A stretch of DNA of 30,390 nt. It comes from a virus. Each line of letters opens with the position of its first letter. Within the stretch, counting starts at the first letter, position 1. A program made the position numbers and the translations under genes. Positions 7,867 to 16,690 of the stretch are shown here, in pieces. The stretch spans positions 1 through 30,390 of the IMG/VR virus record IMGVR_UViG_3300006305_000015; one strand, 5' to 3'. Under the pieces are notes generated by a model. The model had not been told where the DNA came from. It worked only from the letters and a program-made list of their open reading frames with translations, and did no database searches.

Positions 7867-8976
7867 CTATAATTCTGCTGATAAAGTAAGTTCAGCGTTA
7901 GTAGTATCAATTATATACAAACCTCCTACATTACCTGTTGAACCATCTATATCTGAGTTATTTATAAGTGTAGTTACTTTTGTATTAGATGTGTTTAAAG
8001 CAACATCATTAAAATAATCACCATCAGCGTTTCGTATAAACTGAAAATCGTTTGTACCATCTGTACAAGTTACTGTTGGATTTGCTCTCATTTCTACTGG
8101 GTGATACAAAAAGCCTATCATTAAAGTAGCATTATACTGCCAACCACTTGCAAAATAACTAGTTGCTGAACCTTTCGGTACAGGAGCATAAAAATATCTT
8201 TGACATCTAGCTAAATTATCTGAAAAAGATTCATGTGCAAAAGGCGTAGCAACTTCTCCTAATTCCCATTGAACACCTGTTATTAACCAATTATAACTTG
8301 TATTACCCAAAACATTTACTTGCCCTACAGCAGAATTTGCAGCAGTATCATCAGCCCAAGTAGTTTGTAATGACCCACTTGTATAATTAGAACCTGCAAG
8401 TAACCAAAAATCTAGTGTCATGCTTTGTGCATTATCATCATCTAAAGGGTCGCCTGTTGATGTATCACCTGCAAAGGTAATTGTTTTATGTTCCCAAGTA
8501 TCTGCTGCATTTATTGTATATGATTTAGATATTTGTCTTGAATTATCGTGGTCATACAATCTACATATATGTGTTCCTGTTAATCCTGATTTTACCCAAA
8601 AAGAAACTGTGCTTGATTTAGCTGTTGAAAAACCTTTTTGTAATCTTTGTAAAAATTGACCTTCAAAACATTGTCTTATTATTGCATACTGTGCTGCTCC
8701 TACACTTGAGTCAGCAGTTGTTACATCTATTTTAAGACTATTATTAAAACCTTGACCTGATGGTAAATCTGTTGCTTGTGACATGGTAATCGTAGCATCA
8801 GAGTTATCAAGAAATTTCCAACCATCACACGAAAAATAACCAGATGCAGTTATACCTGCAGCACTTGTTGGTCTTTGACAAATAGCCATATCACCATTCA
8901 TAACTATGTTACGATTAGCTAGACTACCTGCTTCAGATGCTGTAGCTAAATCTGCAAATGTTCTTGCTCTGCTCAT
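7867..8976 (-). CDS. Receptor-binding tail fibre, jelly-roll carbohydrate-binding-like
   Basis: A 369-aa protein. It begins with a short attachment segment, then the recurrent pattern NRNIVMNGDMAICQR, a YFSCDGWKF segment and beta strands ending in VQWELGEVATPFAHESF and LARCQRYFY. This N-G-x-M...DGW...QxExG-x-x-x-T-P-F...CQRY signature is common in phage tail proteins and resembles carbohydrate-binding (CBM4/9-like) beta-sandwiches. The region after 260 forms a further beta-rich tip. It likely contacts surface glycans. The match is by motif recall, so the fold should be treated as probable. Confidence 0.7.
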   Translation of the reverse strand: MSRARTFADLATASEAGSLANRNIVMNGDMAICQRPTSAAGITASGYFSCDGWKFLDNSDATITMSQATDLPSGQGFNNSLKIDVTTADSSVGAAQYAIIRQCFEGQFLQRLQKGFSTAKSSTVSFWVKSGLTGTHICRLYDHDNSRQISKSYTINAADTWEHKTITFAGDTSTGDPLDDDNAQSMTLDFWLLAGSNYTSGSLQTTWADDTAANSAVGQVNVLGNTSYNWLITGVQWELGEVATPFAHESFSDNLARCQRYFYAPVPKGSATSYFASGWQYNATLMIGFLYHPVEMRANPTVTCTDGTNDFQFIRNADGDYFNDVALNTSNTKVTTLINNSDIDGSTGNVGGLYIIDTTNAELTLSAEL

Positions 8977-8979
8977 AAA

Positions 8980-9258
8980 TTATCCTATTTTATTTGCTTC
9001 ATCCCTAGTTTTTCTATCTTTATAATCAGACCTAGATGTTATTAATTTTACAAAGTCTGCTTTGTTAGATGGTATGCTGTCTGTAAAACTTTCATCATTC
9101 ATTAGTTTTGTAGTCCATTCTTGTTGCATACGTTTCCAACAATTATTAATTTTACCTGTCATTGCAGCTTGTATCCAAACATCAATGTCTAATAAATCAT
9201 TCTTTAATACTAATTGGTCGGTATCATCTACCTTTATTGTTAATGTTATTTCTGCCAT
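8980..9258 (-). CDS. Small helical protein, candidate fibre-assembly partner
   Basis: A 92-aa protein: a beta N-terminus (AEITLTIKVDDTDQ) then helices with LLDIDVWIQAAMTGKINNCWKR and a charged C-terminus with SRSDYKDRKTRDE. I recall similar proteins (the DxWIQxAxxGKINNC core, a C-terminal SRxDYKxR) next to tail-fibre genes in marine cyanophages and others. Function is undetermined; placement after a fibre gene suggests a partner or chaperone. An excellent ribosome site (AAAAGGAG) precedes the ATG. Confidence 0.65.
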   Translation of the reverse strand: MAEITLTIKVDDTDQLVLKNDLLDIDVWIQAAMTGKINNCWKRMQQEWTTKLMNDESFTDSIPSNKADFVKLITSRSDYKDRKTRDEANKIG

Positions 9259-9291
9259 TTTTTTTCTCCTTTTAAAGAGGGTTATTTCACC

Positions 9292-10377
9292 CTATGCTAT
9301 TAAAAATCCACTAAACATAAGTTCAGAGATATCTGTGCTTTGATTGCCATCTGGTTGATAAAATGTTAATGAAGCTGTGTCATTTGCATCCATGTCTAAT
9401 ATTGCAGAACCACTTGCATTTTCAAACTCTGGGTCACTGTCATATCCTGCCGGGTCTTGCAAATATATTTGATGATTTCTGTTAGACCCTGTTATAAAAA
9501 GATTTATATATCTAGCATCTAATGGCACACCTTTTAAACTAGCAAATACATTAAAAAAATAAGTTCCTGTTACAGGAGCAGTAAAAGTGTTAGATGAAAA
9601 ATCACCATTTTTATCAATTATTTCACTATTTGCTACAACTGTTACTGCTGTAGCTAACGCCATGTTACTTTGTGTGCCAGTAATACTAACTAAAAAAATA
9701 GGTTGCAATGGCATGGTTACATGACCTGCACTATCTATATTAAACGCAGTAGTTCCATCAGTTAAAGATGAACCACTTGTTCCATTTTTAAATGTTAAAG
9801 ATTGATAACTTCTTAATAATAAATTGTTTGCACCAACCTCTCCAGATATACTTTGAAATGTGCCAGTAGAATTATTTTCTCCAAATACTAAAGGTGTAGC
9901 ACCTCTCAACTTTGCATAAGTGCTTGTAATATGTGCTAAATCACTTCCTGCTACTTTTATATCTATTTGGTCATCTGTATCTGCTGTAATAGAAGTGTCA
10001 GCGTCTGCATCTAATATTAATTCAGTTCCGTTCATGTCTAATGTGCTGTTAGCAGTTACTGCACCACTAAACGTACCACCACTTGTAGCACTTACCATGT
10101 CAGCAACAGTAAACACATCATACACCACCACAGTCACTTCATCATTTGTGTTAAGTGCTGATAGACCTGCTATTGTGTTAGCAGTGCTTGTGTTATAGTC
10201 TGTTGTTGGTTTTAACAAAACACCATTAAGATACACGTCAACGTATGCACCATCTGTAAATGTTAAAGTAGCTCCATTAGCATCTGCTCCACTTACGGAT
10301 GTGTCACCACTTGAAGCTAGATATATAAATCTATTTCTTACTCCAAATCCGTCTGTTGATCTTCCTATGTATGGCAT
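9292..10377 (-). CDS. Tail fibre with C1q/TNF-like C-terminal domain
   Basis: A 361-aa fibre. The N-terminus starts MPYIG, shared with the fibre at 10680-11654, followed by a beta domain with YVDVYLNGVLLKPTTDYN, a common fibre-attachment module. The central region is a low-complexity beta shaft (residues about 95-215). The C-terminal ~130 residues (FTAPVTGTYFFNVFASLKG and ASLTFYQPDG to the end) have the strand pattern and FxAPxxGxYxF signature of C1q/TNF-like trimeric heads. Such heads form protein-binding tips in phage fibres, so this end probably contacts the host receptor. The gene starts 3 bases after the preceding stop. Confidence 0.72.
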   Translation of the reverse strand: MPYIGRSTDGFGVRNRFIYLASSGDTSVSGADANGATLTFTDGAYVDVYLNGVLLKPTTDYNTSTANTIAGLSALNTNDEVTVVVYDVFTVADMVSATSGGTFSGAVTANSTLDMNGTELILDADADTSITADTDDQIDIKVAGSDLAHITSTYAKLRGATPLVFGENNSTGTFQSISGEVGANNLLLRSYQSLTFKNGTSGSSLTDGTTAFNIDSAGHVTMPLQPIFLVSITGTQSNMALATAVTVVANSEIIDKNGDFSSNTFTAPVTGTYFFNVFASLKGVPLDARYINLFITGSNRNHQIYLQDPAGYDSDPEFENASGSAILDMDANDTASLTFYQPDGNQSTDISELMFSGFLIA

Positions 10378-10380
10378 ATG

Positions 10381-10665
10381 TTATTCCGTCTTACCAGTAT
10401 CTGGATTAAATGTCTTATTTAAATTTTTCATTGAATTTTGCCAATTATCAATTTGCGTCTTACACAAATCATATGCGTCTTTAATGTAGTCATCATCTGA
10501 CTTTCCATCAACTATAGTAAGCCATTTGTCAATTGCATAAAAATTATTTTTTTCATCTGTAATTGCAAAACCTACTCGTTTTTTTAATGTACCATCATCT
10601 GAAAGAGTATTCTTTTCATTTACTTTTTCATCAGTAAAATCTTTTATTTTATAAGTTAATGCCAT
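10381..10665 (-). CDS. Small charged protein, candidate fibre partner
   Basis: A 94-aa, Lys/Asp/Asn-rich protein: a beta start (ALTYKIKDFTDEKVNEKN), a middle segment with GFAITDEKNNFYAIDKW, and a C-terminal helix (YIKDAYDLCKTQIDNWQNS). It lies between two MPYIG fibre genes, matching the fibre/small-protein alternation of this locus. It shows no similarity to the 92-aa protein at 8980-9258 that I can see. A strong ribosome site (AAAGGAGAT) precedes the ATG. Function unknown. Confidence 0.62.
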   Translation of the reverse strand: MALTYKIKDFTDEKVNEKNTLSDDGTLKKRVGFAITDEKNNFYAIDKWLTIVDGKSDDDYIKDAYDLCKTQIDNWQNSMKNLNKTFNPDTGKTE

Positions 10666-10679
10666 TTTAAATATCTCCT

Positions 10680-11654
10680 TTATGCTGCTAATACACCTAC
10701 TGTGTAAGCTGTATCACCACCTCTAGTATTTTTTAATGTAAATTGATATTGGCTTCCTGAACTAAATACACAAGCCATTTTACCATCTGTGTCTGAAACA
10801 GCAAAATTTGTATCCCCAGTAAGATTAAATTCACTACCAATCCAAGAAACAAAAAACAAATTTGCATAACCTGTACTATGAACAGTTAATATAACAAGCA
10901 TCCCTCCAGCAGGTGTGCCTGAAGTTATAGTTACAGTTGCATCGTCTGCTAAAGTAAAAGTTGCAAAATTAGTCGTACTAATTCTAATAGCATCTACCTG
11001 ACCTATACTCATAAATGTTTCACTATTTGCCGTAAAACCTAAAGAATGAGTGTTATTATCATATGTTATTTGTCCTGCATCTGTGTCATCTACATCACCA
11101 AAACATATTCTTGAAACATTGTTTGCATCAGTTAATAAAGACATACCAACAGCACCTGTGCCACCAACAACAAGATTATCAGCAGATGTGTTCGCTGTTC
11201 CAAAATTACTTGTTGTTTGGTCGCCTACATCTAAAATTAATCCTTTATCTGCAAGATGAGTTAAAGTGACATCGTTATCTGCTCCAAAATTTAACGCTGC
11301 ACTGTCTGATGCAAGACTTAAATCATCTCCTACAGAAACATCTCCTGTAAACGTACCATCTACGGCTGTAAGGTTTTGTGCCGCAGGATGTGTTGCTGTA
11401 CTTACTGGTGTATTGTGGTGCATTACATAAATATTATTCGTGCCACTTGGAGGAGCACCAGTAAACGTCAATGTAGTACCACTAATTGCATATGCTGTTG
11501 TTGGTATCTGTCTTACGTTCTCAACATAAACAGCTACACCATTTGTCGTTGCTGGTTTAGATAATGTAAATGCAGTCGTACTACCATTACCACTAAATGT
11601 ATCTTTAGTGACTGATGCAAAGTTTACTGCTGGTGTGTTTCCTATATATGGCAT
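10680..11654 (-). CDS. Tail fibre protein (MPYIG family)
   Basis: A 324-aa fibre. The N-terminus (MPYIGNTPAVNF) is followed by a typical fibre-attachment domain: DTFSGNGSTTAFTLSKPA, then a VYVENVRQIP strand and TLTFTGAPPSGTNNIYV at about 62-78. Residues 119-140 (ALNFGADNDVTLTHLADKG) share a module with the S74 fibre at 4889-6316. The C-terminal half is a compact beta-rich head ending DTAYTVGVLAA. This is a structural fibre with its attachment domain at the N-terminus and probably an exposed tip at the C-terminus. Preceded by AGGAGAT. Confidence 0.7.
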   Translation of the reverse strand: MPYIGNTPAVNFASVTKDTFSGNGSTTAFTLSKPATTNGVAVYVENVRQIPTTAYAISGTTLTFTGAPPSGTNNIYVMHHNTPVSTATHPAAQNLTAVDGTFTGDVSVGDDLSLASDSAALNFGADNDVTLTHLADKGLILDVGDQTTSNFGTANTSADNLVVGGTGAVGMSLLTDANNVSRICFGDVDDTDAGQITYDNNTHSLGFTANSETFMSIGQVDAIRISTTNFATFTLADDATVTITSGTPAGGMLVILTVHSTGYANLFFVSWIGSEFNLTGDTNFAVSDTDGKMACVFSSGSQYQFTLKNTRGGDTAYTVGVLAA

Positions 11655-11665
11655 TAGGTTATCTC

Positions 11666-11992
11666 CTACTCACTAATTGCATCAACAACAGAAACCCAAA
11701 CATCTGCTGAACTTGCTGTATTACTTTGCACTTTTAAAACATCATTATTCTGCATAACAATTTTAGCACCACCATCTAAAACTTGAATTGCACCCCCAGT
11801 AGGCACTGGTGCATTTTTAACAATGTAAAAATCATTTGAGCCATCATGGATAAATACATCTATTGTAATTTGACTTGTTGTTGTATTTGCTACATTTATT
11901 CCTACTATGGCATCATCTGAATTTGCTGTTCTTAACGTAGAAGCACTTGTTCCAACATTTCTTGCTTTATCTCTTTCAAAATCTTGTGCCAT
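11666..11992 (-). CDS. Small beta-sandwich structural protein
   Basis: A 108-aa protein. After a charged start (AQDFERDKARNVGTSAS) it is a regular alternation of beta strands (ITIDVFIHDGSNDFYIVKNA, GGAIQVLDGGAKIVMQNND, VWVSVVDAISE). The DFYIVKNAPVP-GGA...DVLKVQS pattern is one I associate with small tail proteins of marine phages and resembles an Ig-like or trimeric collar domain. It lies between the 511-aa and 324-aa fibres, so a fibre accessory or collar component is likely. Preceded by AGGAG. Confidence 0.62.
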   Translation of the reverse strand: MAQDFERDKARNVGTSASTLRTANSDDAIVGINVANTTTSQITIDVFIHDGSNDFYIVKNAPVPTGGAIQVLDGGAKIVMQNNDVLKVQSNTASSADVWVSVVDAISE

Positions 11993-12005
11993 TATATTCT
12001 CCTAT

Positions 12006-13541
12006 TCACAACGCTATAGCCATAGCTGTAGCGAACCCTTTTGTAGCTAATTCTTTACCTTCAACTGCTAATACACCTGCACTTGCTCTGGATAAAGTTG
12101 TATCACTTGCATGACCTAATTCTATATTACCAGATGTTGTTAAACTTGTTAAAGTTCCAACTGATGTAATATTAGTTTGTGCTGCAGTTTGTAATGTACC
12201 TGCTAACTGTGTCGCTGTTAGTCTTCCTGTACTTGGATTATAAGTTAAATCACCATCACTCTCTAATCCAAGATTACCACCATCTACATCGCCACCTGCC
12301 GTAAAGACAATCGCATTATCTTCATTTGTGCTTTCATTGTCTGTAATTGTAACTGTAGTAGCAACTGCGGCAGTTCCAGAGTAACCACTAGAAGTAATTG
12401 TTCCTAATGAAGCACCACCATCTGAAAAAGTTATTGTACCACCATCTGCATCTAATGTGATACCACCACTTGAATCTAGTGTTACAGTTGTTCCTGCAAG
12501 TTCTGCCGTACCATCTGCCGTAATTTGTATGTTAGCTGCTGCTGCATTGTCATCAGTTGTAACAATATCTAATGTGCCATTTGTTCCTACTGTTATAGTG
12601 GCTGTATCACTAGTAGAACCTGTCATGGTAATGACTTTGCCATCAATTGCCACATCATCTACAGTAAGAGCTGTAAGCGTTCCTAATGATGTAATATTAG
12701 TTTGTGCGGCTGTTGTTAGAGTTACATCAGCTATGTATGTTTTTACACGGCTCATGTCAGCACGTCTGTTTGTGCCACCTCCACCATCGTCAACTATGAT
12801 CTCATCTGCATCTGCAAGAGCAGCACCTATATCTGTTCCACCATCAATATCCAATGCACTGATGGCAACTTTACCTGCTGTTGATATTGTATCAAGTTTA
12901 GTATCAGCAATCGCTGCACTCGATTTTATATCAGCATTAACAATGTTTGTTATTGTGTTATTATCAGAATCTATACTTTTGTTTGTTAATGTTTGTGTTA
13001 TCGTTGTAGAAACTAAATCTGATGTAGTGGTAACATTTGCACCATGATCTGGAAGCCTTAACGTATTGGCTGCTTGTGCAGAGTGTGGTGCACCAATAAG
13101 AGTTTGTGCATGAGCATTTGAACTTTCACAATAAAACTTAATCTGTGATACAGCACCACCATCATTTTTAAGATCAATCAAACCACCTGCAATAAACAAA
13201 TCATGTGGTATGGATACATGACCATCTGCATCTTCAAAAACTGCTTTATCAGCAGGGTATGTCATAAATATAGTTCTTGTACCAGATGACCAGTTGACAG
13301 CACTATTTGAGTTAGAACTTGCTAATATAGTTGTTCTGGCTAATGTAGTTCCAGAAGATGTAAATGTGCCAATACCAATTTCAAAATCAGTATTGTCAGT
13401 ACAACAATAGTAAGTTGTATCGCTGTTATCAAGATTAGCAGTAAAAGTCTCAAAACCAGTTACAGCACCAGCTAACGTATATGTTCCAGTGCCTGTTGTG
13501 GTTGTAGTTTCTTTTACTCTATCATGTATTTCTAAGGCCAT
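12006..13541 (-). CDS. Long tail fibre / proximal fibre protein
   Basis: A 511-aa fibre, the largest in the locus. The N-terminal ~110 residues look like a virion-attachment domain (EIHDRVKETTTTTGTGTYTL, GFETFTANLDNSDTTYYC, then IFMTYPADKAVFED). A head-proximal linker (SIPHDLFIAGGLIDLKNDGG) leads to a long low-complexity beta shaft with two TAAQTNITS(L/V)GTLT repeats at about residues 281 and 455. No catalytic motif is seen. The TAATG overlap with the preceding 144-aa gene links it to that protein. The architecture suits a long trimeric fibre whose shaft is built of beta repeats. Confidence 0.72.
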   Translation of the reverse strand: MALEIHDRVKETTTTTGTGTYTLAGAVTGFETFTANLDNSDTTYYCCTDNTDFEIGIGTFTSSGTTLARTTILASSNSNSAVNWSSGTRTIFMTYPADKAVFEDADGHVSIPHDLFIAGGLIDLKNDGGAVSQIKFYCESSNAHAQTLIGAPHSAQAANTLRLPDHGANVTTTSDLVSTTITQTLTNKSIDSDNNTITNIVNADIKSSAAIADTKLDTISTAGKVAISALDIDGGTDIGAALADADEIIVDDGGGGTNRRADMSRVKTYIADVTLTTAAQTNITSLGTLTALTVDDVAIDGKVITMTGSTSDTATITVGTNGTLDIVTTDDNAAAANIQITADGTAELAGTTVTLDSSGGITLDADGGTITFSDGGASLGTITSSGYSGTAAVATTVTITDNESTNEDNAIVFTAGGDVDGGNLGLESDGDLTYNPSTGRLTATQLAGTLQTAAQTNITSVGTLTSLTTSGNIELGHASDTTLSRASAGVLAVEGKELATKGFATAMAIAL

Positions 13542-13975
13542 TACTTCAACTCAATACTCAAGTTATTTGTGTTAATTCTAAATATATCGTTTTGTGCTAA
13601 AGTTTTACTTGCATCCAAAGCACCTACAAACAGTATGTTACCACTTGAACTTGCGTCTACGATAAATACATGAGTGATTGTAACGTTCCCACTGTCTGTC
13701 TTTGCAGGAAACTCAATTTCACTTGCATTTTTTGCTGTCTGTGTATCTGTTGAGTCAGCACCTATTGTTGTCCAATTAGATGCAGTTACTTGCTGTCTAA
13801 GGTATCCACCAAAACTTGCCTCTGTTAAAGAACCAGTTTCAGCCGCAGATACTGCTGTTGCTAGTCCAACATATATACTGTCACCTGGACTTGAAAAACT
13901 AAGAGAATTATTTTTAAATAAAAAATTTAATAATCTTCTTTCTAAATAGTTGGTTGCTGCGTTTGAGGTTGCCAT
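13541..13975 (-). CDS. Structural protein at base of fibre locus
   Basis: A 144-aa protein starting with a helix (TSNAATNYLERRLLNFLF) then a beta-rich body with DSIYVGLATAVS, EASFGGYLRQQVTAS and FVGALDASKTLAQNDIFRIN. I recall this pattern (NYLE-x3-L-x-FLF, YVGL, GGYxRQ, ASK-x-L-x-xGD) in a widespread short tail protein of marine phages. It lies between the adaptor gene and the first fibre, so it may be a fibre-attachment or tail-completion protein. Its stop overlaps the ATG of the 511-aa fibre. Preceded by AGGAGAT. Confidence 0.66.
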   Translation of the reverse strand: MATSNAATNYLERRLLNFLFKNNSLSFSSPGDSIYVGLATAVSAAETGSLTEASFGGYLRQQVTASNWTTIGADSTDTQTAKNASEIEFPAKTDSGNVTITHVFIVDASSSGNILFVGALDASKTLAQNDIFRINTNNLSIELK

Positions 13976-13985
13976 AATTTATCTC

Positions 13986-14840
13986 CTATGTCCTTGCTCT
14001 TCTAGGTAATCCTTGCCTATAAGCATCAGCATTTTCCCTAGCCTCACCTAAATCTTTTAATCTCATAAGTTCTTCATTAAATCTTTTTTCATACATAACT
14101 AAAACGTCTTGTTCACCTTTCATAAAAATGTAAGCTTCATATAACGCTCCATATAACATAGCATTTCGTGCATTCGTGCTCAACCATGTTGTTGTAGTAT
14201 CACTTGATATGGCAGATATAGCTGAAGAGGCACCCGTTGTGCCCCCTGTTACTGTTTCACCACTTGTAAACGCAGTTGTTGGAACAATAATTGTTAATTT
14301 GTTTGTACTGTCGTTTTTGCTTTGTATGGTAGCTGTGGCACCGCTAGAGGCCCCTGTTATAACCTCATTGACTGCCAAACTAGATGTAGAAGCAACTGTT
14401 AACTCAATTGTACTGTCAGCTAAACTTGTAGGTCGATAATAATAATGTAATTCAACAGAATAATTACTGTTAGGTGTTGGTGCAAGTATAAAGTTATTTA
14501 CATCAAATCGTGCATAATATTTAGGCGCACCAGTTGTAGAACTATTTGGGTTATACTCCTGTATAAAATTTACATCTTTTTCTAATAAAAACTCTATGTT
14601 GCTTGAATTTGTTATAGATAAACTAAAAGAAGCTAAATAATCATCTGGCACAGATAAAAACCTATCAGAGGATGATGTAGCACTCGTTACGTTTTTACGA
14701 AATACTTCAAAGTCAACCGACTTAAATATTCTATTCTCAGTTGCTCTAATAAATTCTCTTAAATTATTAACAAAAGTAGTTTCACTATTTTCTGAGTAGT
14801 CTTGTATGGCTGACTTTAATGTTGTTAAAGTAAAACTCAT
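13986..14840 (-). CDS. Head-tail adaptor protein, phage SU10-like
   Basis: A 284-aa protein with an N-terminal helix (LKSAIQDYSENSETTFVNNL) carrying an FVNNLREFIRATENRI segment, then RFLSVPDDYLASFSLSI, TGAPKYYARFDVNNFILAPTPN, VELHYYYRPTSL and a C-terminal helix (NAMLYGALYEAYIFMKGEQD). This order matches adaptor proteins of SU10-type podoviruses, which join portal to tail. An extra beta module of about 50 residues (GASSGATATIQSKNDSTNK to SSAISAIS) interrupts the core just before the final helices. It resembles common phage beta-insertions. Preceded by GGAGG, with one base between ATG and the upstream stop codon's end. Confidence 0.78.
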   Translation of the reverse strand: MSFTLTTLKSAIQDYSENSETTFVNNLREFIRATENRIFKSVDFEVFRKNVTSATSSSDRFLSVPDDYLASFSLSITNSSNIEFLLEKDVNFIQEYNPNSSTTGAPKYYARFDVNNFILAPTPNSNYSVELHYYYRPTSLADSTIELTVASTSSLAVNEVITGASSGATATIQSKNDSTNKLTIIVPTTAFTSGETVTGGTTGASSAISAISSDTTTTWLSTNARNAMLYGALYEAYIFMKGEQDVLVMYEKRFNEELMRLKDLGEARENADAYRQGLPRRART

Positions 14841-15347
14841 TTAATCCTCCAATGTGACAGGACCAGCGGAAGCTATGCCACCCCCACCTTTTATTAAACC
14901 AGTAACAGCCGTACCTGTTACAGATATTGTATAATTATTTTCATCTACAACACTCACAATCGTAAACCCACTTGAGTTTTCCATTGCACTACTTGTAATA
15001 CCGTCAAAAGGTGCAACGTCTCTAAACCTTACTGTGCTTGAAGCTGATCTTCCATGAGCATGTTCTTGAACGGTTACTGTTGTAGGATTTACACTAGCCG
15101 CTCCCGTTGTAAAAGGGTTTAATCTTAATAATACAGCGACTGCCGGTTCTGTTCTTGAGGGCCTAGCATCTCTTAAAGCCTGCGCATCAGCTTTTTTTGG
15201 TCTTGGATCTAATTGAGGGTGCTTACGCTCGTACTCTGATTTAGCTACAATAGAACCATTCCACTCTCTTACCTTATGACGATATGGAAACTTTAATCCA
15301 CTTCTGTCTGATATAAAATAAGCATTTTTTCCAGATGAAAAACTCAT
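14841..15347 (-). CDS. Virion protein with Ig-like insertion module
   Basis: A 168-aa protein. The N-terminus (GKNAYFISDRSGLKFPYRHK, then REWNGSIVAKSEYERKHPQL) is one I recognise from marine phage structural genes beside adaptors. A basic linker (about 47-63) leads to a beta module at residues 90-150 with HGRSASSTVRF and IVSVVDENNYTISV. That module has the same residue pattern as residues 111-170 of the 707-aa hub protein. It sits between the two adaptor genes, so it may be a connector accessory protein. Family function is unknown to me. Confidence 0.65.
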   Translation of the reverse strand: MSFSSGKNAYFISDRSGLKFPYRHKVREWNGSIVAKSEYERKHPQLDPRPKKADAQALRDARPSRTEPAVAVLLRLNPFTTGAASVNPTTVTVQEHAHGRSASSTVRFRDVAPFDGITSSAMENSSGFTIVSVVDENNYTISVTGTAVTGLIKGGGGIASAGPVTLED

Positions 15348-16015
15348 TAACCCACCTTATAATAATCCATACTAGGCGTAATATTAAACGAGGACCTGTC
15401 TCTGTCTTCAGCCATAGCTCTATCAAACTCCTCTTCATACACACTTTTTAATAATTGTATTCTTTCTGGCGCTCTTTTAAGTGAAATATAATAAGCTAAT
15501 CCAGCTGTTAAACAAGGGTAAAAACGAAAAGGTATTTCTAATGTATTTTGAGCAGTATCAGCATCATTCATTCTTGTAAGAGCATCGTACCTAATTACGT
15601 CTGTGCTGTTTTCAGGAGCAGGCCATATTTTTAAATTAGGAGTTATTTGTCTGTCTAAGAAAAATTGTGTAGGTCTACCTGTGCTTGTTTTTGTTGGAAT
15701 AGCTAGATAAACATCTCTACTAATCCTAGTCATATTAAAATCAGTATTACTTCTTCTTACTACAGCAGATAAGATGTCTATAACATCTGTACCTAAATCA
15801 TACTCAGTATCATCAGCAGTTACTGTTTGTGTTCTCTGTTCTATTGTCCATTGATTTAAACCACGGTTTGCCCACTCAGCTAACATTAAATTTAATGATC
15901 TACGAGCACTTTTAAGATCGTATCCTGTTCTTACTTCAAGACCACATCTTTCAAAAGCTTCTTCTATATACTCATCAACAGCTGGTTCAAAGTTGGTTGA
16001 TCCTGATAAAGCCAT
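15347..16015 (-). CDS. Head completion / tail adaptor, P22 gp4-like
   Basis: A 222-aa protein. Helical N-terminus (PAVDEYIEEAFERCGLEV, then LKSARRSLNLMLAEWANRG), NQWTIEQRTQTVTADDTEYDL, a beta core with DILSAVVRR, TGRPTQFFLDRQITPNLKIW and a C-terminal helix with GLAYYISLKRAPERI. This arrangement matches P22 gp4-type tail accessory factors, which bind beneath the portal to close the head. That a gp10-like hub is also encoded fits, since gp4 and gp10 interact in P22. Overlaps the next gene by TAATG. Confidence 0.75.
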   Translation of the reverse strand: MALSGSTNFEPAVDEYIEEAFERCGLEVRTGYDLKSARRSLNLMLAEWANRGLNQWTIEQRTQTVTADDTEYDLGTDVIDILSAVVRRSNTDFNMTRISRDVYLAIPTKTSTGRPTQFFLDRQITPNLKIWPAPENSTDVIRYDALTRMNDADTAQNTLEIPFRFYPCLTAGLAYYISLKRAPERIQLLKSVYEEEFDRAMAEDRDRSSFNITPSMDYYKVG

Positions 16016-16690
16016 TTAATCCTCATTGTACAAATTATCAAAAATTCTATTTACGTCTAATGTATAGTCTAAATCAGATTTAGAATAATGTACATACTGT
16101 GATGGTTTAAAATCTGGAGCACCTACTCCTGTTTCAAACCATGCTGGATGTGTAACACGAACTCGATTGTTTGGCAATGCTACAAGATTACCTGTCCATT
16201 CTCCTGCATCTAACAAATACATTACATGACTTTGTTTATGTTGTGCTGGATCATCAGCTATCTCACTTTCAGAATAATCAACTGTAAACAGGTATTTAGC
16301 AGGATAAAAAGCACCACCAATTTTAGCCATCCAGGGACAAGGTGTAGCTCTATCTAAAGTGTAAACAGCGTGTGTGTAAGAAGAACAATCCCAAGGTTGC
16401 GCGTCATGCACAGCCATAGAATCTGGCCATTCATCAACTACAATATCTGCCATGAGAGCTGTTATGGGCATTCTCGCCCACATAGCACCGCCATGTACGT
16501 TGGGATTTTTGGTATCATCTGTTTCACAACCAGTAAATATAAGTTGAAAACTAAGGCATCTATTTGGTATGGTCGTGACTGCAATAGCCATGGCGTGTAA
16601 AAACTCGCCATGGTAGTTTGTATGATTACAGGTGTATTCCCTTCTTACCCAACATTTAAAATGTGGAATATTGCTTTGTAAGTAGGGCAT
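16016..16690 (-). CDS. Unknown cysteine- and tryptophan-rich structural protein
   Basis: A 224-aa protein of unknown family, with unusual Cys/Trp/His content for this locus: HFKCWVRREYTCNHTNYHGE, NRCLSFQLIF, TGCE, QPWDCSSYTHAVY and ATPCPWMAKIGGAFYPAKYLFTV. The region around GGAMWARMPITALMAD may be a core strand set. I recall a related short conserved protein next to head-completion genes in cyanophages and pelagiphages. It follows the basic 108-aa gene by a TAATG overlap and ends one base before the gp4-like start. A head or tail accessory role is inferred from position only. Confidence 0.6.
   Translation of the reverse strand: MPYLQSNIPHFKCWVRREYTCNHTNYHGEFLHAMAIAVTTIPNRCLSFQLIFTGCETDDTKNPNVHGGAMWARMPITALMADIVVDEWPDSMAVHDAQPWDCSSYTHAVYTLDRATPCPWMAKIGGAFYPAKYLFTVDYSESEIADDPAQHKQSHVMYLLDAGEWTGNLVALPNNRVRVTHPAWFETGVGAPDFKPSQYVHYSKSDLDYTLDVNRIFDNLYNED

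Noticed and set aside
9278-9293. AGGGT/ACCCT hairpin between two fibre genes
   Set aside because: Only a five-base stem, overlapping the stop codon, with no clear T run; too weak to call a terminator.
12457-13047. 196-aa plus-strand frame within the 511-aa fibre
   Set aside because: A shadow frame opposite a repetitive beta shaft, with Val/Ser/Ala-rich low-complexity composition and no ribosome site or neighbours on that strand.
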